Shown: positions 33,951 through 43,157 of the stretch, piece by piece
Layout of the letters: every line of letters starts with the position of its first letter
Position numbering within the stretch: the first letter of the stretch is position 1
Source: Pandoraea thiooxydans
GTDB taxonomy: Bacteria; Pseudomonadota; Gammaproteobacteria; Burkholderiales; Burkholderiaceae
Direction of reading: 5' to 3'
Assembly: GCF_001931675.1 (NCBI RefSeq)
Contig: NZ_CP014839.1
Span: 3,782,001 to 3,846,000, forward strand
DNA: 64,000 bases
Notes under the pieces: generated by a model
Database searches by the model: none
The model's input: the letters and a program-made list of their open reading frames with translations, nothing else
What the model was told of the DNA's origin: nothing
Position numbers and translations under genes: made by a program

Positions 33951-34961
33951 ATGAATCGACCCAAGCGAGAGCCGGCGGCAAGGACGGATGCACCTCCGGG
34001 AGCATCCTCGGCAACGACATTTCGCAGCGGCACCGTGGCACGCCTGGCGCGCATGCCGGTGGCCACGCTGCGCATCTGGGAGCAGCGCTACCAGGCGGTG
34101 CAGCCGGCTACCGCGCCATCGGGGCACCGCCTGTATGGGCCCGCCGACGTCGAGCGCGTGATCCTGCTGCGGCAACTGACCGACCTGGGACATGGCATCG
34201 GCGCCATTGCGGGCTTGAGCACGAAGCAGTTGCAGGAGCTCGTCAACCAGCCAGGTTCATTGCAGGGCACCGCGCGCCCGTCGGCGGCGATGCGGATGGT
34301 GGTGGTGGGCCCGGCGCTGGCCGCACGCCTGCAGCGCCCAGCCGTGTCGCAAGGCCTGGCAAAGCCCGCGCGAGTCGTCGCCACGTTCGACTCGCTGGCT
34401 CAAGCGGCACAGGCCGCGCAGGGCAGCGCCGACCTGCTGATCTGGCATGCGCCGGCATTGCACGATGACGTGCCGGCCGAATTGCAGGCCGCCCGACGCG
34501 CCTGGGGCATGCCTCGGGTCGCGGTGATCTATCGCTTTGCCGGCAGAGCGGCGACGCAGGCCTTTGCACAGGCGGGCGTCGTCGCGGTGCGCGAGGCGGC
34601 CGGCGACGAGGCGCTCGGCGCGTGGCTGGCGTCGATGCAAACGCCATCGGCAGCCAGTGCCGCGCAAGCGCGTGCGCCCATCGAGCCTCACGTCGCGATG
34701 CCGCCACGCCGCTACGACGACGCCACCCTGACTGCCATCGCCGGCCTGCCGCCGACGCTGGCCTGCGAATGTCCGCGTCATGTCGCCGAACTGTTGATGC
34801 AGGTGTCGAGCTTCGAGGCGTACAGCGCGAGTTGCGTGAACCGCAGCGACGCGGATGCCGAACTGCATGCGTATCTGCAGCAGGTTGCCGGCGCGGCCCG
34901 GGTGCTGTTCGAGTCGGCCATGGAGAGCCTCGCGCGCCATGAAGGCTTACGACTGCGCTGA
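33951..34961 (+). CDS. MerR-family regulator, LitR/CarH-like without cobalamin motif
   Basis: 336 aa. Residues 25-95 are a MerR helix-turn-helix (FRSGTVARLARMPVATLRIWEQRYQAVQPATAPSGHRLYGPADVERV). The rest resembles the CarH/LitR layout, with a Rossmann-like part (about 110-220) that lacks the DxHxxG cobalamin-binding motif, and a C-terminal helical segment CECPRHVAELLMQVSSFEAYSASC. Class III LitR proteins of Pseudomonas and Burkholderia share this, and use a partner light sensor. It heads a photolyase operon, which supports light-dependent control. Confidence 0.87.
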   Translation: MNRPKREPAARTDAPPGASSATTFRSGTVARLARMPVATLRIWEQRYQAVQPATAPSGHRLYGPADVERVILLRQLTDLGHGIGAIAGLSTKQLQELVNQPGSLQGTARPSAAMRMVVVGPALAARLQRPAVSQGLAKPARVVATFDSLAQAAQAAQGSADLLIWHAPALHDDVPAELQAARRAWGMPRVAVIYRFAGRAATQAFAQAGVVAVREAAGDEALGAWLASMQTPSAASAAQARAPIEPHVAMPPRRYDDATLTAIAGLPPTLACECPRHVAELLMQVSSFEAYSASCVNRSDADAELHAYLQQVAGAARVLFESAMESLARHEGLRLR

Positions 34962-35009
34962 GCGGACATCGGCACCTCTCATGCCTACCCGAACTGCGAG
35001 GCCGGCCCC

Positions 35010-36575
35010 ATGAGCTATTCGGTCGTCTGGTTCAAGCGCGACCTGCGGGTGCACGACCACGCGCCGCTGATCGACGCCGCGCAGCGCGGCCCGCTGCTTT
35101 GCCTGTACGTCGTCGAGCCGTCGCTCTGGTCGCAGCCCGACTGCGCGTTGCAGCATTACCTCTTTCTGCGGGAGAGCCTGCGCGATCTGTACCGGCAATT
35201 GCGGGAGTGCGGCGCCGAACTCCAGATCGCCGTGGGCGAGCTCACCGGGGTGCTGGCACGCCTGCATGCGGCCAGCCCGTTCGAGCGCCTGCTGTCGCAC
35301 GAGGAGACCGGCAACGGCCACACGTTTGCACGCGATCGGGCGGTGGCCGACTGGTGTGTCCGGCATGGGGTGACGTGGCAGGAGTGGGCGCAACACGGCG
35401 TGGTGCGGCGCCTGCCCACGCGCGACGTCTGGCACGCGCGGTGGCAGGCGCATATGCATGCGCCCTGTCTGCCTGCGCCCGCCCCAGGCAGCCTGCAGGG
35501 CCGCGCGCTGCCGTGGCCGGCGCAGCCCTGGCCCGACCCGCAGGCGCTGGGGCTGGCCGAGCACGACCCGCCCCGCCGCCAGCGCGGCGGACGCGCTCTC
35601 GCGTTGCAGGTATTGCAGGCGTTTCTGCAAGAGCGCAGCCAGCGCTACCGCGGCGGCATCTCCTCGCCGCTGGGGGCAGCCACCGCCTGCTCCAGACTCT
35701 CGCCCTATCTGGCCCTGGGTTGCCTGGGCATGCGCGAGGTGGTGCAAGCCACCGAGCAGCGCATGCGGCAGCTCGAGGCGTGCGAGGCGCCCGGCGCGAG
35801 CTGGCAGCGGCAGGGGTTGGCCGCGTTCGTGAGCCGGCTGCACTGGCATTGCCACTTCATCCAGAAACTCGAATCCGAGCCGTCAATGGAATACCGGAAC
35901 CTGCACCGGGGTTACGACGGCTTGCGCGAGGACGAATGGGACGACGCGCACTTCGAAGCCCTGGTGGCCGGACGCACCGGCTGGCCGATGGTCGACGCCT
36001 GCGTGGCGATGCTGCGCGAGACCGGCTGGCTCAACTTCCGCATGCGGGCGATGCTGGTGTCGGTGGCGGCCTATCCGCTCTGGCTGCATTGGCGGCCGGT
36101 GGGCCTGTGGCTGGCGCGCCAGTTCCTCGACTATGAGCCCGGCATTCACTGGAGCCAATTGCAGATGCAGGCCGGCACCACCGGTATCAACACAACGCGC
36201 GTCTACAACCCCATCAAGCAGGCGCGGGACCACGATCCGCAGGGGCATTTCGTGCGCCGCTGGCTGCCGGCCATGCGTCGGGTGCCGGATGCGTGGCTGT
36301 GGCAACCGTGGCTGATGCCGGCCGACTTGCAGGCGCGCTGCGGGGTACGCGTGGGCGAGGAGATTCCCGTGCCGCCGGTCGACCTGGAGAACGCGACGCG
36401 CATCGCCAAGGCGCGCGTGCACGCGCTGCGGGCTCGGCCGGAGGTGCGCGCGGCCAAGGCGGGCATCGTCGAAAAGCATGGCTCGCGCCTGCAGCGCGAC
36501 ACTGGCCGGCGGCCACAGCGCTCGAGTTCGGCAGCAACCGGGTCGGAAGCCAGGCAGCAAAGTCTGGACTTCTAA
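35010..36575 (+). CDS. Deoxyribodipyrimidine photolyase / cryptochrome family protein
   Basis: 521 aa. N-terminal photolyase alpha/beta domain: [38 protein letters not shown] domain motifs follow: [58 protein letters not shown] and [35 protein letters not shown]. The RLHWHCHF helix near residue 280 is distinctive of the PhrB-like/proteobacterial cryptochrome subgroup rather than classical CPD class I. It should bind FAD and act in DNA repair or light sensing. The gene is 48 bp after the MerR gene. Confidence 0.9.
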   Translation: MSYSVVWFKRDLRVHDHAPLIDAAQRGPLLCLYVVEPSLWSQPDCALQHYLFLRESLRDLYRQLRECGAELQIAVGELTGVLARLHAASPFERLLSHEETGNGHTFARDRAVADWCVRHGVTWQEWAQHGVVRRLPTRDVWHARWQAHMHAPCLPAPAPGSLQGRALPWPAQPWPDPQALGLAEHDPPRRQRGGRALALQVLQAFLQERSQRYRGGISSPLGAATACSRLSPYLALGCLGMREVVQATEQRMRQLEACEAPGASWQRQGLAAFVSRLHWHCHFIQKLESEPSMEYRNLHRGYDGLREDEWDDAHFEALVAGRTGWPMVDACVAMLRETGWLNFRMRAMLVSVAAYPLWLHWRPVGLWLARQFLDYEPGIHWSQLQMQAGTTGINTTRVYNPIKQARDHDPQGHFVRRWLPAMRRVPDAWLWQPWLMPADLQARCGVRVGEEIPVPPVDLENATRIAKARVHALRARPEVRAAKAGIVEKHGSRLQRDTGRRPQRSSSAATGSEARQQSLDF

Positions 36576-36577
36576 CC

Positions 36578-36739
36578 ATGCATAAAAAACCGCACTTGCC
36601 CGAGAAGCTTTGCCAGCACTGCGGCTTGCCCTTCGCCTGGCGCAAGAAGTGGCGCAACGTCTGGACCGAAGTGAAGTACTGCTCCGAGCGCTGCCGCCAT
36701 GAGCACAAACGCGCCGGCAGCGGCAGGAGCGACACATGA
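36578..36739 (+). CDS. DUF2256 small Cys-rich protein
   Basis: 53 aa. It carries the zinc-ribbon-like pattern [18 protein letters not shown] and [10 protein letters not shown], i.e. two CxxC-type pairs. This DUF2256 family is almost always encoded next to photolyase or cryptochrome-DASH genes, and here it is two bases after the first photolyase and overlaps the DASH gene by four bases. Its biochemical role is unknown. Confidence 0.92.
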   Translation: MHKKPHLPEKLCQHCGLPFAWRKKWRNVWTEVKYCSERCRHEHKRAGSGRSDT

Positions 36740-38043
36740 GCACGGTGCTGTTCTGGTTTCGCAATGACCTCAGGCTGCATGACCAGCCAGCCTTGCACAC
36801 GGCGTGTGCCGGCGAGCCGCGCTACCTGCTGCCCGTGGTTTGCCTGCCGGATCCGGACGAAATCACACCGTGGGGCTTCGCGCGCATGGGGCCGCATCGC
36901 CGCGGCTGGCTGGCCGATGCGTTGCATGACCTCGAGCACCAACTCACACGGCTGAATTGTCCGTTGCTGATATGCGCCGGGCCGCCCGCGACCACGCTGC
37001 CGCAATTGGCGCGCGCGGCGGGAGCCAGCGCCGTAGTGTGCGAAGAAATCGCCGCGCCGCAGGAACAGGCGGAAGTCGCTGCGCTGCGCGCCGCCGGGCT
37101 GCCGGTGCGCACCGTCTGGCAAAGCACCCTGCTCGATCCGGCCAGCCTGCCCTGGCCGGTGCAGGCGCTGCCGGCAAGCTTCACGCCGTTTCGGCAGGCG
37201 GTGGAACGGCTGGAGCTCGCGCCGCCCGCGCCGTTGCCGCCGCCGACGGCATTGCCGCCGTGGCCGCCTGGCTTCGAGCCGCCTGCATCGCTGCGCGTGG
37301 CGGCGCCGGCCGGCGCCGCTCGCCCGGCCGATGCGCGCGCATCGTTTCCCTACGGCCTTCCCGGGTGGCACGGCGGCGAGACCGCCGGGCTCGCGCATCT
37401 GGCACGCTACCTGGCGCGCGGGCTGCCCGCCACCTACAAGCAAACCCGCAACGCGCTGTGCGGCCTGGACTTCTCCAGCAAATGGTCGCCCTGGCTGGCC
37501 ACGGGGGCGCTCTCGGTACGGCGCATCGTCGCCGAGCTGCGCCGGTTCGAGGCCGCGCATGGGGCCAGCGACGGCAGCTACTGGTTGTGGTTTGAGCTGT
37601 TGTGGCGCGATTACTTTCGCTTCGTGCATCTGCAGCATGGCGCGAAGCTGTATCGCGAGCGCGGACTGAGCGCGGCGCCATGTCGTCCGAAAAGCCATCT
37701 GCATGATGCGCGGGCCCTCGAGCGCTGGCGCCAGGCATCGACCGGCGCGCCGCTGATCGATGCGGCGATGCGCGAGTTGACGGCGACCGGTTATATGAGC
37801 AACCGGCTGCGCCAGGTGAGCGCAAGCTATCTGGTGCACGAGCTGGGAGCCGACTGGCGCGCCGGCGCCGCCTGGTTCGAGTCGCAGCTGCTCGATTACG
37901 ACGTCTACAGCAACCAGGGCAATTGGCTGTATATCGCGGGCCGGGGCAACGACCCGCGCGGCGGACGCCGCTTCAATCTCGACAAGCAGGCTGCGGAGCA
38001 CGACCCGCAGGGCACCTACCGGCAACGATGGAGCGCGCCATGA
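36736..38043 (+). CDS. DASH-family cryptochrome
   Basis: 435 aa. N-terminal domain [20 protein letters not shown], and a FAD region with [130 protein letters not shown]. The WFEL..RDYF and NWLYIAG.G.DPR.GR.FN blocks are the DASH signature. These bind FAD and an antenna and repair CPD lesions mainly in single-stranded DNA. Confidence 0.93.
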   Translation: MSTVLFWFRNDLRLHDQPALHTACAGEPRYLLPVVCLPDPDEITPWGFARMGPHRRGWLADALHDLEHQLTRLNCPLLICAGPPATTLPQLARAAGASAVVCEEIAAPQEQAEVAALRAAGLPVRTVWQSTLLDPASLPWPVQALPASFTPFRQAVERLELAPPAPLPPPTALPPWPPGFEPPASLRVAAPAGAARPADARASFPYGLPGWHGGETAGLAHLARYLARGLPATYKQTRNALCGLDFSSKWSPWLATGALSVRRIVAELRRFEAAHGASDGSYWLWFELLWRDYFRFVHLQHGAKLYRERGLSAAPCRPKSHLHDARALERWRQASTGAPLIDAAMRELTATGYMSNRLRQVSASYLVHELGADWRAGAAWFESQLLDYDVYSNQGNWLYIAGRGNDPRGGRRFNLDKQAAEHDPQGTYRQRWSAP

Positions 38044-39581
38044 GCCGCACCGGCAACACTCTTCGCCTGATTCTCGGCGACCAGCTGAACCCCCGGCACT
38101 CGTGGTTCCGAACCGTCGATCCGCTGGTGATTTACGTGCTCATGGAGGTACGGCAGGAAACCGACTACGTGCTGCATCACGCGCAAAAGATCCTGGCCAT
38201 CTTTGCTGCGATGCGCGACTTCGCCCGGCAGCTGCGCGCCGCCGGGCACCGCGTGCGCTACATCGCGCTGGACGATGCGAGCAACCGCCAATCGATCACG
38301 GAGAACCTCGCCGCGCTGGCGCGGCACTACCAGGCCTGCCATGTCGAGTGGCAAGCCCCTGACGAATGGCGGCTCGACGAACAGTTGCAGGCCTGGGCGG
38401 CGCAGCAATCGTTGACGACGGCGCAAGTCGACAGCGAGCATTTTCTGACCACGCGCACCGAGATGGCCGAGCTGTTCGCCGGGCGCAAGCAGTGGCTGAT
38501 GGAACATTTCTATCGGCACATGCGGCGGCGCTTTGCGCTGTTGCTCGACACGCAGGGCCAGCCCGAAGGCGGGCAGTGGAATTTCGATCACGACAACCGC
38601 AAGCCTTGGCCCGGCACGCCGGCCGAGCCGGTCGACGCACGCCCGGTGCACGATCACCGCGAACTGTGGGAGATGCTGCAGCGCTGCGGCGTTGCCAGCT
38701 TCGGCGAGCCGCAGGCCGGGCACGTGCGCTGGCCGGTCAGTCGCGACGAGGCGCTGATGTGCATGGAGGCTTTCATGCAGACCACGCTGCGCCACTTCGG
38801 CGATTTCGAGGACGCGATGAGCAGCCGCGCCCAGCGCCTGTTCCACTCGTTGCTGTCGTTCGCACTGAACGTGAAAATGCTCGATCCGCTCGAAGTGGCC
38901 AGGCGCGCCGAGGCAGCCTACCGCAGCGGCGATGCGCCGCTGGCCGCGGCCGAGGGATTCATCCGCCAAATCATCGGCTGGCGCGAGTACGTGCGCGGCA
39001 TCTATTGGTCGCAGATGCCCGGATACCAACAGCGCAATGCGCTCGGCCACCACACGCCGTTGCCCGACTGGTTCTGGAGCGGCAAGACGCGCATGCGCTG
39101 CCTGCAACAGGCGATCGGCCAGTCGCTGCAAACGGCCCATGCCCATCATATTCAGCGCCTGATGGTGATCGGCAATTTCGCGCTGCTCGCCGGCCTGGAT
39201 CCGCAAGCGGTGCACCGCTGGTATCTGGGCGTGTACATCGACGCCTTCGAATGGGTGGAGCTGCCCAATACCCTGGGCATGAGCCAATGGGCCGACGGCG
39301 GCCTGATCGCCACCAAGCCGTATGTCAGCAGCGGCGCGTATATCCATCGCATGAGCGATTACTGCGAGGGCTGCGCCTACGACCACAAGCAGAAGCTCGG
39401 CGCGCAGGCGTGCCCGTTCAATGCGCTGTACTGGGACTTTTTCGCGCGCCACACCGCTGCGCTGGGCCGTAACCCGCGCCTTGGCATGGTGTACCGGCAA
39501 CTGCAGAAAATGCCCGACGAGCAGCGCGATGCACTGCGCGCGCAGGCTGCCGGGATTCGCTCGCGCCTGGGCGACCTATGA
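38040..39581 (+). CDS. phrB: Iron-sulfur bacterial cryptochrome/(6-4) photolyase (FeS-BCP, PhrB type)
   Basis: 513 aa from the ATG overlapping the previous stop. It starts LRLILGDQLNPRHSWF, the FeS-BCP N-terminus (DUF523-like photolyase-related). Cysteines 354, 442, 445 and 458 match those of Agrobacterium PhrB (350, 438, 441, 454) with a constant offset of four, so the [4Fe-4S] cluster site is complete. Characteristic blocks include GWREYVRGIYWSQMPGY and EWVELPNTLGMSQWADGG. It repairs (6-4) photoproducts. Confidence 0.94.
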   Translation: MSRTGNTLRLILGDQLNPRHSWFRTVDPLVIYVLMEVRQETDYVLHHAQKILAIFAAMRDFARQLRAAGHRVRYIALDDASNRQSITENLAALARHYQACHVEWQAPDEWRLDEQLQAWAAQQSLTTAQVDSEHFLTTRTEMAELFAGRKQWLMEHFYRHMRRRFALLLDTQGQPEGGQWNFDHDNRKPWPGTPAEPVDARPVHDHRELWEMLQRCGVASFGEPQAGHVRWPVSRDEALMCMEAFMQTTLRHFGDFEDAMSSRAQRLFHSLLSFALNVKMLDPLEVARRAEAAYRSGDAPLAAAEGFIRQIIGWREYVRGIYWSQMPGYQQRNALGHHTPLPDWFWSGKTRMRCLQQAIGQSLQTAHAHHIQRLMVIGNFALLAGLDPQAVHRWYLGVYIDAFEWVELPNTLGMSQWADGGLIATKPYVSSGAYIHRMSDYCEGCAYDHKQKLGAQACPFNALYWDFFARHTAALGRNPRLGMVYRQLQKMPDEQRDALRAQAAGIRSRLGDL

Positions 39582-40312
39582 ACCTCTCGATGACGACTCA
39601 CGCCATGGACACGATGCACTCTCTGCCACCGAACTATCGCGCGCTGGTCATCGGCGCATCCGGCGCGATCGGCGCGGCGATGGTCGCCCACCTCCAGCGT
39701 GATGCGCGCTGCGCCCAGGTGCTGACGCTCAGCCGGCATGGCACACCGCCGGTGGATTTCGAAGACGAAGCGAGCATCGGAAATGCGGCTGCCCAATTGC
39801 GCGAGCAGGGGCCGCTGCATTTGCTGATCATTGCCACCGGCATGCTGCACGGCGCGCATGGCTTGCCGGAAAAGCGGCTGGGCCAGCTCAGCTATGCTCA
39901 GTTGACGGCCAGCTTCGCGATCAACACCCTCGGCCCGGCCGTGGCGCTGGCGCATTTCGCGCCGCTGCTCGCGCGGCACGAACGCAGCCTGGTCGGCGTG
40001 CTGTCGGCCAAGGTCGGCAGCATCACCGACAATCGCCTGGGCGGCTGGTACGGTTATCGCGCCTCCAAGGCCGCGCTGAACATGATGCTCAAGACGGCGG
40101 CCATCGAGCTGGCGCGCACGCACCCGCAGTTGGTGGTGGCCGCGCTTCACCCCGGCACCGTCGACTCGCCGCTATCGGCGCCTTTCCAGATGGCGCGCAA
40201 CAAGCGGCCGGCTGCGCAGGCGGCCGGTGAACTGCTGCGGGTGCTCGACGGCTTGCCCGCTCACGAGACCGGCAGCTTCTGGGCCTACGACGGCCAGCGC
40301 CTGCCGTGGTAG
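39578..40312 (+). CDS. SDR-family oxidoreductase (C-factor/YbbO-like) at end of photolyase operon
   Basis: 244 aa from the ATG overlapping the phrB stop. RALVIGASGAIGAAMVAHL is the nucleotide-binding GxxxGxG, NTLGPAVALAHF the NNAG-like area, and GWYGYRASKAALNMM the catalytic YxxxK. This SDR family is repeatedly found after photolyase genes in proteobacteria, and may recycle a cofactor or modify a lipid or pterin; unproved. It ends the operon. Confidence 0.9.
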   Translation: MNLSMTTHAMDTMHSLPPNYRALVIGASGAIGAAMVAHLQRDARCAQVLTLSRHGTPPVDFEDEASIGNAAAQLREQGPLHLLIIATGMLHGAHGLPEKRLGQLSYAQLTASFAINTLGPAVALAHFAPLLARHERSLVGVLSAKVGSITDNRLGGWYGYRASKAALNMMLKTAAIELARTHPQLVVAALHPGTVDSPLSAPFQMARNKRPAAQAAGELLRVLDGLPAHETGSFWAYDGQRLPW

Positions 40313-40416
40313 CGGGTGTCGCCGCGGCATGGGTGCGCAAGCCAGGGCTGGAGCGGATCCGAATCGATCGTCGCGCACGGTGGTAGAGTGCTGTTCACGC
40401 TGAATCGGAGCCGTTT

Positions 40417-41040
40417 ATGTTGAGATTTCTGAAGCTTGCCGCTGTCACCGCTATCGCCACAACCGCCGCGCTGTCCTGCCTGGCCGTCGCCGCGACGCAG
40501 CCACCCCCGCATTACATGCCCGCCTCGGCCGCCGCTTCCTTCGAACACGCCCCGGCGATCGTCGAGGGCGCCTCGGGCACTCACGTCAAATCGACGATTT
40601 ACGTCTTCATGGATCCCAATTGCATCTTCTGCCATTACACCTGGGAAGCTCTCCAGCCCTATGAGGCGGCCGGTTTGCAGGTGCACTGGATCCCCATGGG
40701 TTTTCTGAAACCGGACTCCGCCGGCAAGGCCGCGGCGTTGCTGCAGGCTGCCAACGGCCCGGCACTGCTGCATGAACTCGAGACGAAATTCTCGGAGGAA
40801 AAGGAATCGGGCGGCATCGCGCCACTGGCGAAGGTACCGGCGGCGGCGAAGGCCAAGCTCGACGGCAACGCCAAACTGTTCACGTCGTTCGGCTTCGACG
40901 GCACGCCGGCCATCATTTATAAAACCGGCGACGGACGCTGGGCCAGTCTCGATGGCCTGCCGCATCTGAGCGCGTTGCCGGGCATACTGAATTTGCCGGA
41001 GCAACCGATCACGAATCCGTCGCTGGCGCGCTTTCGCTGA
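40417..41040 (+). CDS. Exported thiol:disulfide interchange protein (DsbG-like)
   Basis: 207 aa with a signal peptide (residues 1-26). The thioredoxin fold contains DPNCIFC (Cys69/Cys72) with FMDP before it and cis-Pro loop GTPAIIY at about residue 167. These fit DsbC/DsbG-type proteins acting in the periplasm, though no N-terminal dimerisation domain is evident, so it may be a monomeric DsbG-type variant. Confidence 0.87.
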   Translation: MLRFLKLAAVTAIATTAALSCLAVAATQPPPHYMPASAAASFEHAPAIVEGASGTHVKSTIYVFMDPNCIFCHYTWEALQPYEAAGLQVHWIPMGFLKPDSAGKAAALLQAANGPALLHELETKFSEEKESGGIAPLAKVPAAAKAKLDGNAKLFTSFGFDGTPAIIYKTGDGRWASLDGLPHLSALPGILNLPEQPITNPSLARFR

Positions 41041-41049
41041 TTGGCGGTC

Positions 41050-41069
41050 ACGCCCGGCTTGCCGGGCGT
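41050..41069. terminator. Hairpin between convergent dsbG-like and tctA genes
   Basis: Perfect 9-bp repeat (ACGCCCGGC and GCCGGGCGT) around a two-base centre, ten bases after the dsbG-like stop and 32 bp before the tctA stop. No T-run. Possibly a bidirectional terminator or mRNA end. Confidence 0.45.
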
Positions 41070-41101
41070 CGATGCATGGCAGGCTCCGGCGAGCGGGCGT
41101 C

Positions 41102-42640
41102 TTACTCGGCGCGCCGGTATTGCCCCCGCGCTCTGAGCCGCATGAACATCGAATTGGAGCCCCACAGGATGTAGGAGCCGACTTGCCAGCTGAGGATGAT
41201 GCCGGCGATCGAGAGTACGACCGCGCAGATCGGGTGGCTCCAGAACACGCCCAGATCACCATGTGACAGCAACAAGGCGCGCCGGAAGTTGCTCTCGAGC
41301 ATGGGGCCCAGCACGAAACCGAGCAGAATCGGCGCGACCGGAAAATCGAGTGCCATGAACAATGCGCCGGCCACCCCGAACACCGCGACGGAGCCGACGT
41401 CGAACAAGTTGTTGCGCATGCTGAAGACGCCGATGCAGACGAAAAACACGGCGGCCGGGAACAGTACGCGGTAAGGCACCTGCAGCATCTTGACCCAAAC
41501 CCCGATCAGCGGAACGTTCAGAATCATCAGCATGACGTTGCCGATCCAGAAGCTGGCGATGAGCCCCCAGAAAATATCGCGATGCTCGGTGATCAACAGC
41601 GGTCCCGGCTGAATTCCCTTGAGGATCAGGGCGCCGAGAATCAGCGCCATGACGGCGTCGCCCGGAATGCCCAGGGTCATGGTGGGAATGAAATCGACCT
41701 GCGTCTTCGAATGCGAGGCGGCCTCGGGGCTGGCCACGCCCTCGATCGCTCCCTTGCCGAATTTTTCCGGGTCCTTGGCGATCTTTCGCTCGAGCGCATA
41801 GGCGATGAAGGTCGTGATGGTCGAACCGGTGCCCGGCATGCCGCCAAAAGCCACCCCGACCAGGGTTCCTCGCACCATTGGCCAGAACGCCTTGCGCAAA
41901 TCGGCACGCGACGGACGCATGTCGCGCATGCGCACCTTCGCCTTGATGGTGACGATCTTCTCGCGATTCACATGCATCAAAAAATCGGCAATGGCGAATA
42001 CGCCCATGCAGATGGCGCCGAGTTCCACGCCGTCATAAAGCGAGGCCATCCCGAAGGTGAAGCGAAACGGCCCGGTGATCAGATCGGTGCCGATGGTGCC
42101 GCAAAACAAGCCGAACAGGGTCATGGCGATGCCCTTGAGCGGCGTGCCGCGTGACATCGTCGAGCCGGCGATCAGTCCGAGCACCATGATCGAGGCGATT
42201 TCCGCCGGCCCGAACTTGAATGCGACGCTCACCAGCAGCGGCGACAGAAAGATCATGACCAGAATGCCGACCGTCGCCGCGAAGAACGACGACAGCATGG
42301 CCACCCCCAGCGCCGCGCCGCCCTTGCCCATGCGGGTCAACGGATAGCCGTCGATACAGGTCACCGCATGCGGCGGATGGCTCGGCAAATTCAGCAGGAT
42401 CGCACCGATCGCCCCGCCGTATTGCGAGCCGTAGAAGATCCCCGCGAGCATGATGATGGCCGGCACCGAAGCCATGAAATAAGTCAGCGGCAGCAGCATC
42501 GAAATGGCTGTGATCGGCCCCATGCCGGGCAGCACGCCGATCAGATTGCCCAGCAGCACGCCGACGATGGCCCAGATCAGATGTGCCGGCTGCAACGCCA
42601 CGCCGAACCCATACATGAGATCCACGATGGTCTGATGCAT
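41102..42640 (-). CDS. tctA: Tripartite tricarboxylate transporter large membrane subunit
   Basis: 512 aa with about 12 hydrophobic segments. The TctA motifs are IVGVLLGNLIGVLPGMGPITAISMLLPLTY at the start, and GSQYGGAIGAILLNLPSHPPHAVTCIDGYPLTRMGKGG, then GGMPGTGSTITTFIAYALERKIAKDPEKFGKGAIEGVASPEA in the second half. It forms the main channel for a di- or tricarboxylate, driven by the proton or sodium gradient. Four bases separate it from tctB. Confidence 0.94.
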   Translation of the reverse strand: MHQTIVDLMYGFGVALQPAHLIWAIVGVLLGNLIGVLPGMGPITAISMLLPLTYFMASVPAIIMLAGIFYGSQYGGAIGAILLNLPSHPPHAVTCIDGYPLTRMGKGGAALGVAMLSSFFAATVGILVMIFLSPLLVSVAFKFGPAEIASIMVLGLIAGSTMSRGTPLKGIAMTLFGLFCGTIGTDLITGPFRFTFGMASLYDGVELGAICMGVFAIADFLMHVNREKIVTIKAKVRMRDMRPSRADLRKAFWPMVRGTLVGVAFGGMPGTGSTITTFIAYALERKIAKDPEKFGKGAIEGVASPEAASHSKTQVDFIPTMTLGIPGDAVMALILGALILKGIQPGPLLITEHRDIFWGLIASFWIGNVMLMILNVPLIGVWVKMLQVPYRVLFPAAVFFVCIGVFSMRNNLFDVGSVAVFGVAGALFMALDFPVAPILLGFVLGPMLESNFRRALLLSHGDLGVFWSHPICAVVLSIAGIILSWQVGSYILWGSNSMFMRLRARGQYRRAE

Positions 42641-42644
42641 GATG

Positions 42645-43100
42645 CTACTCCCAGCTGAGCGCCGGGAGCTGTATGTGCAGCCCCCAGCTGAAGACGAGAA
42701 AGCAGAAGACGGTCAATACCGCGGCCATCAGGAACACATCTCTCGCGCTGTTTTTGCTGTCCGCGAAGGCGGCGACGACCACCGAGACGAAAGTCGCCGG
42801 GAGCAGGCCCAGATGCGGCGCGACGACCACGAACGCGACCACCGACAGCAGCACCAGGCCGGCCCCGCGCAGCGCCTTGCCCGACGGCTTGACGAGCACC
42901 GCCGCCTCCCGCGAAGTCGCGGCGATTAGCAATCCGACGATGGCCATCAGCACCCCGAGCGCAGCCGGAAAGAACCCCGAGCCCATCTGGCTCAATGAGC
43001 CGATCCCATAACTTCTGCTGCGCAAATACACGCCCGCGCCGATCAGCACGAACAGCGTTCCCGCCCAGAAATCCCTTTTCCCAAAATTCGAAACTTTCAT
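42645..43100 (-). CDS. tctB: Tripartite tricarboxylate transporter small membrane subunit
   Basis: 151 aa from the ATG giving MKVSNFGKRDFWAGTLFVLIG, with GAGGGG just upstream; a start five codons earlier is less likely. Four hydrophobic segments in the usual TctB order, including SQMGSGFFPAALGVLMAIVGLLI. Partner of TctA and of the Bug-family binding protein at the start of the operon. Confidence 0.93.
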   Translation of the reverse strand: MKVSNFGKRDFWAGTLFVLIGAGVYLRSRSYGIGSLSQMGSGFFPAALGVLMAIVGLLIAATSREAAVLVKPSGKALRGAGLVLLSVVAFVVVAPHLGLLPATFVSVVVAAFADSKNSARDVFLMAAVLTVFCFLVFSWGLHIQLPALSWE

Positions 43101-43157
43101 GCGTTGTCCCCTCATTTTTAATATCTGGCGCTCACCCCGGCATCGCGTCGCGGCGCC

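Noticed and set aside
36214-38025. 603-codon minus-strand frame across the photolyase genes
   Set aside because: Opposite to three confirmed genes; low-complexity Arg/Ala/Pro composition.
40086-40340. Short minus-strand frames near the end of the SDR gene
   Set aside because: Antisense to the SDR C-terminus and its 3' region, no motif.
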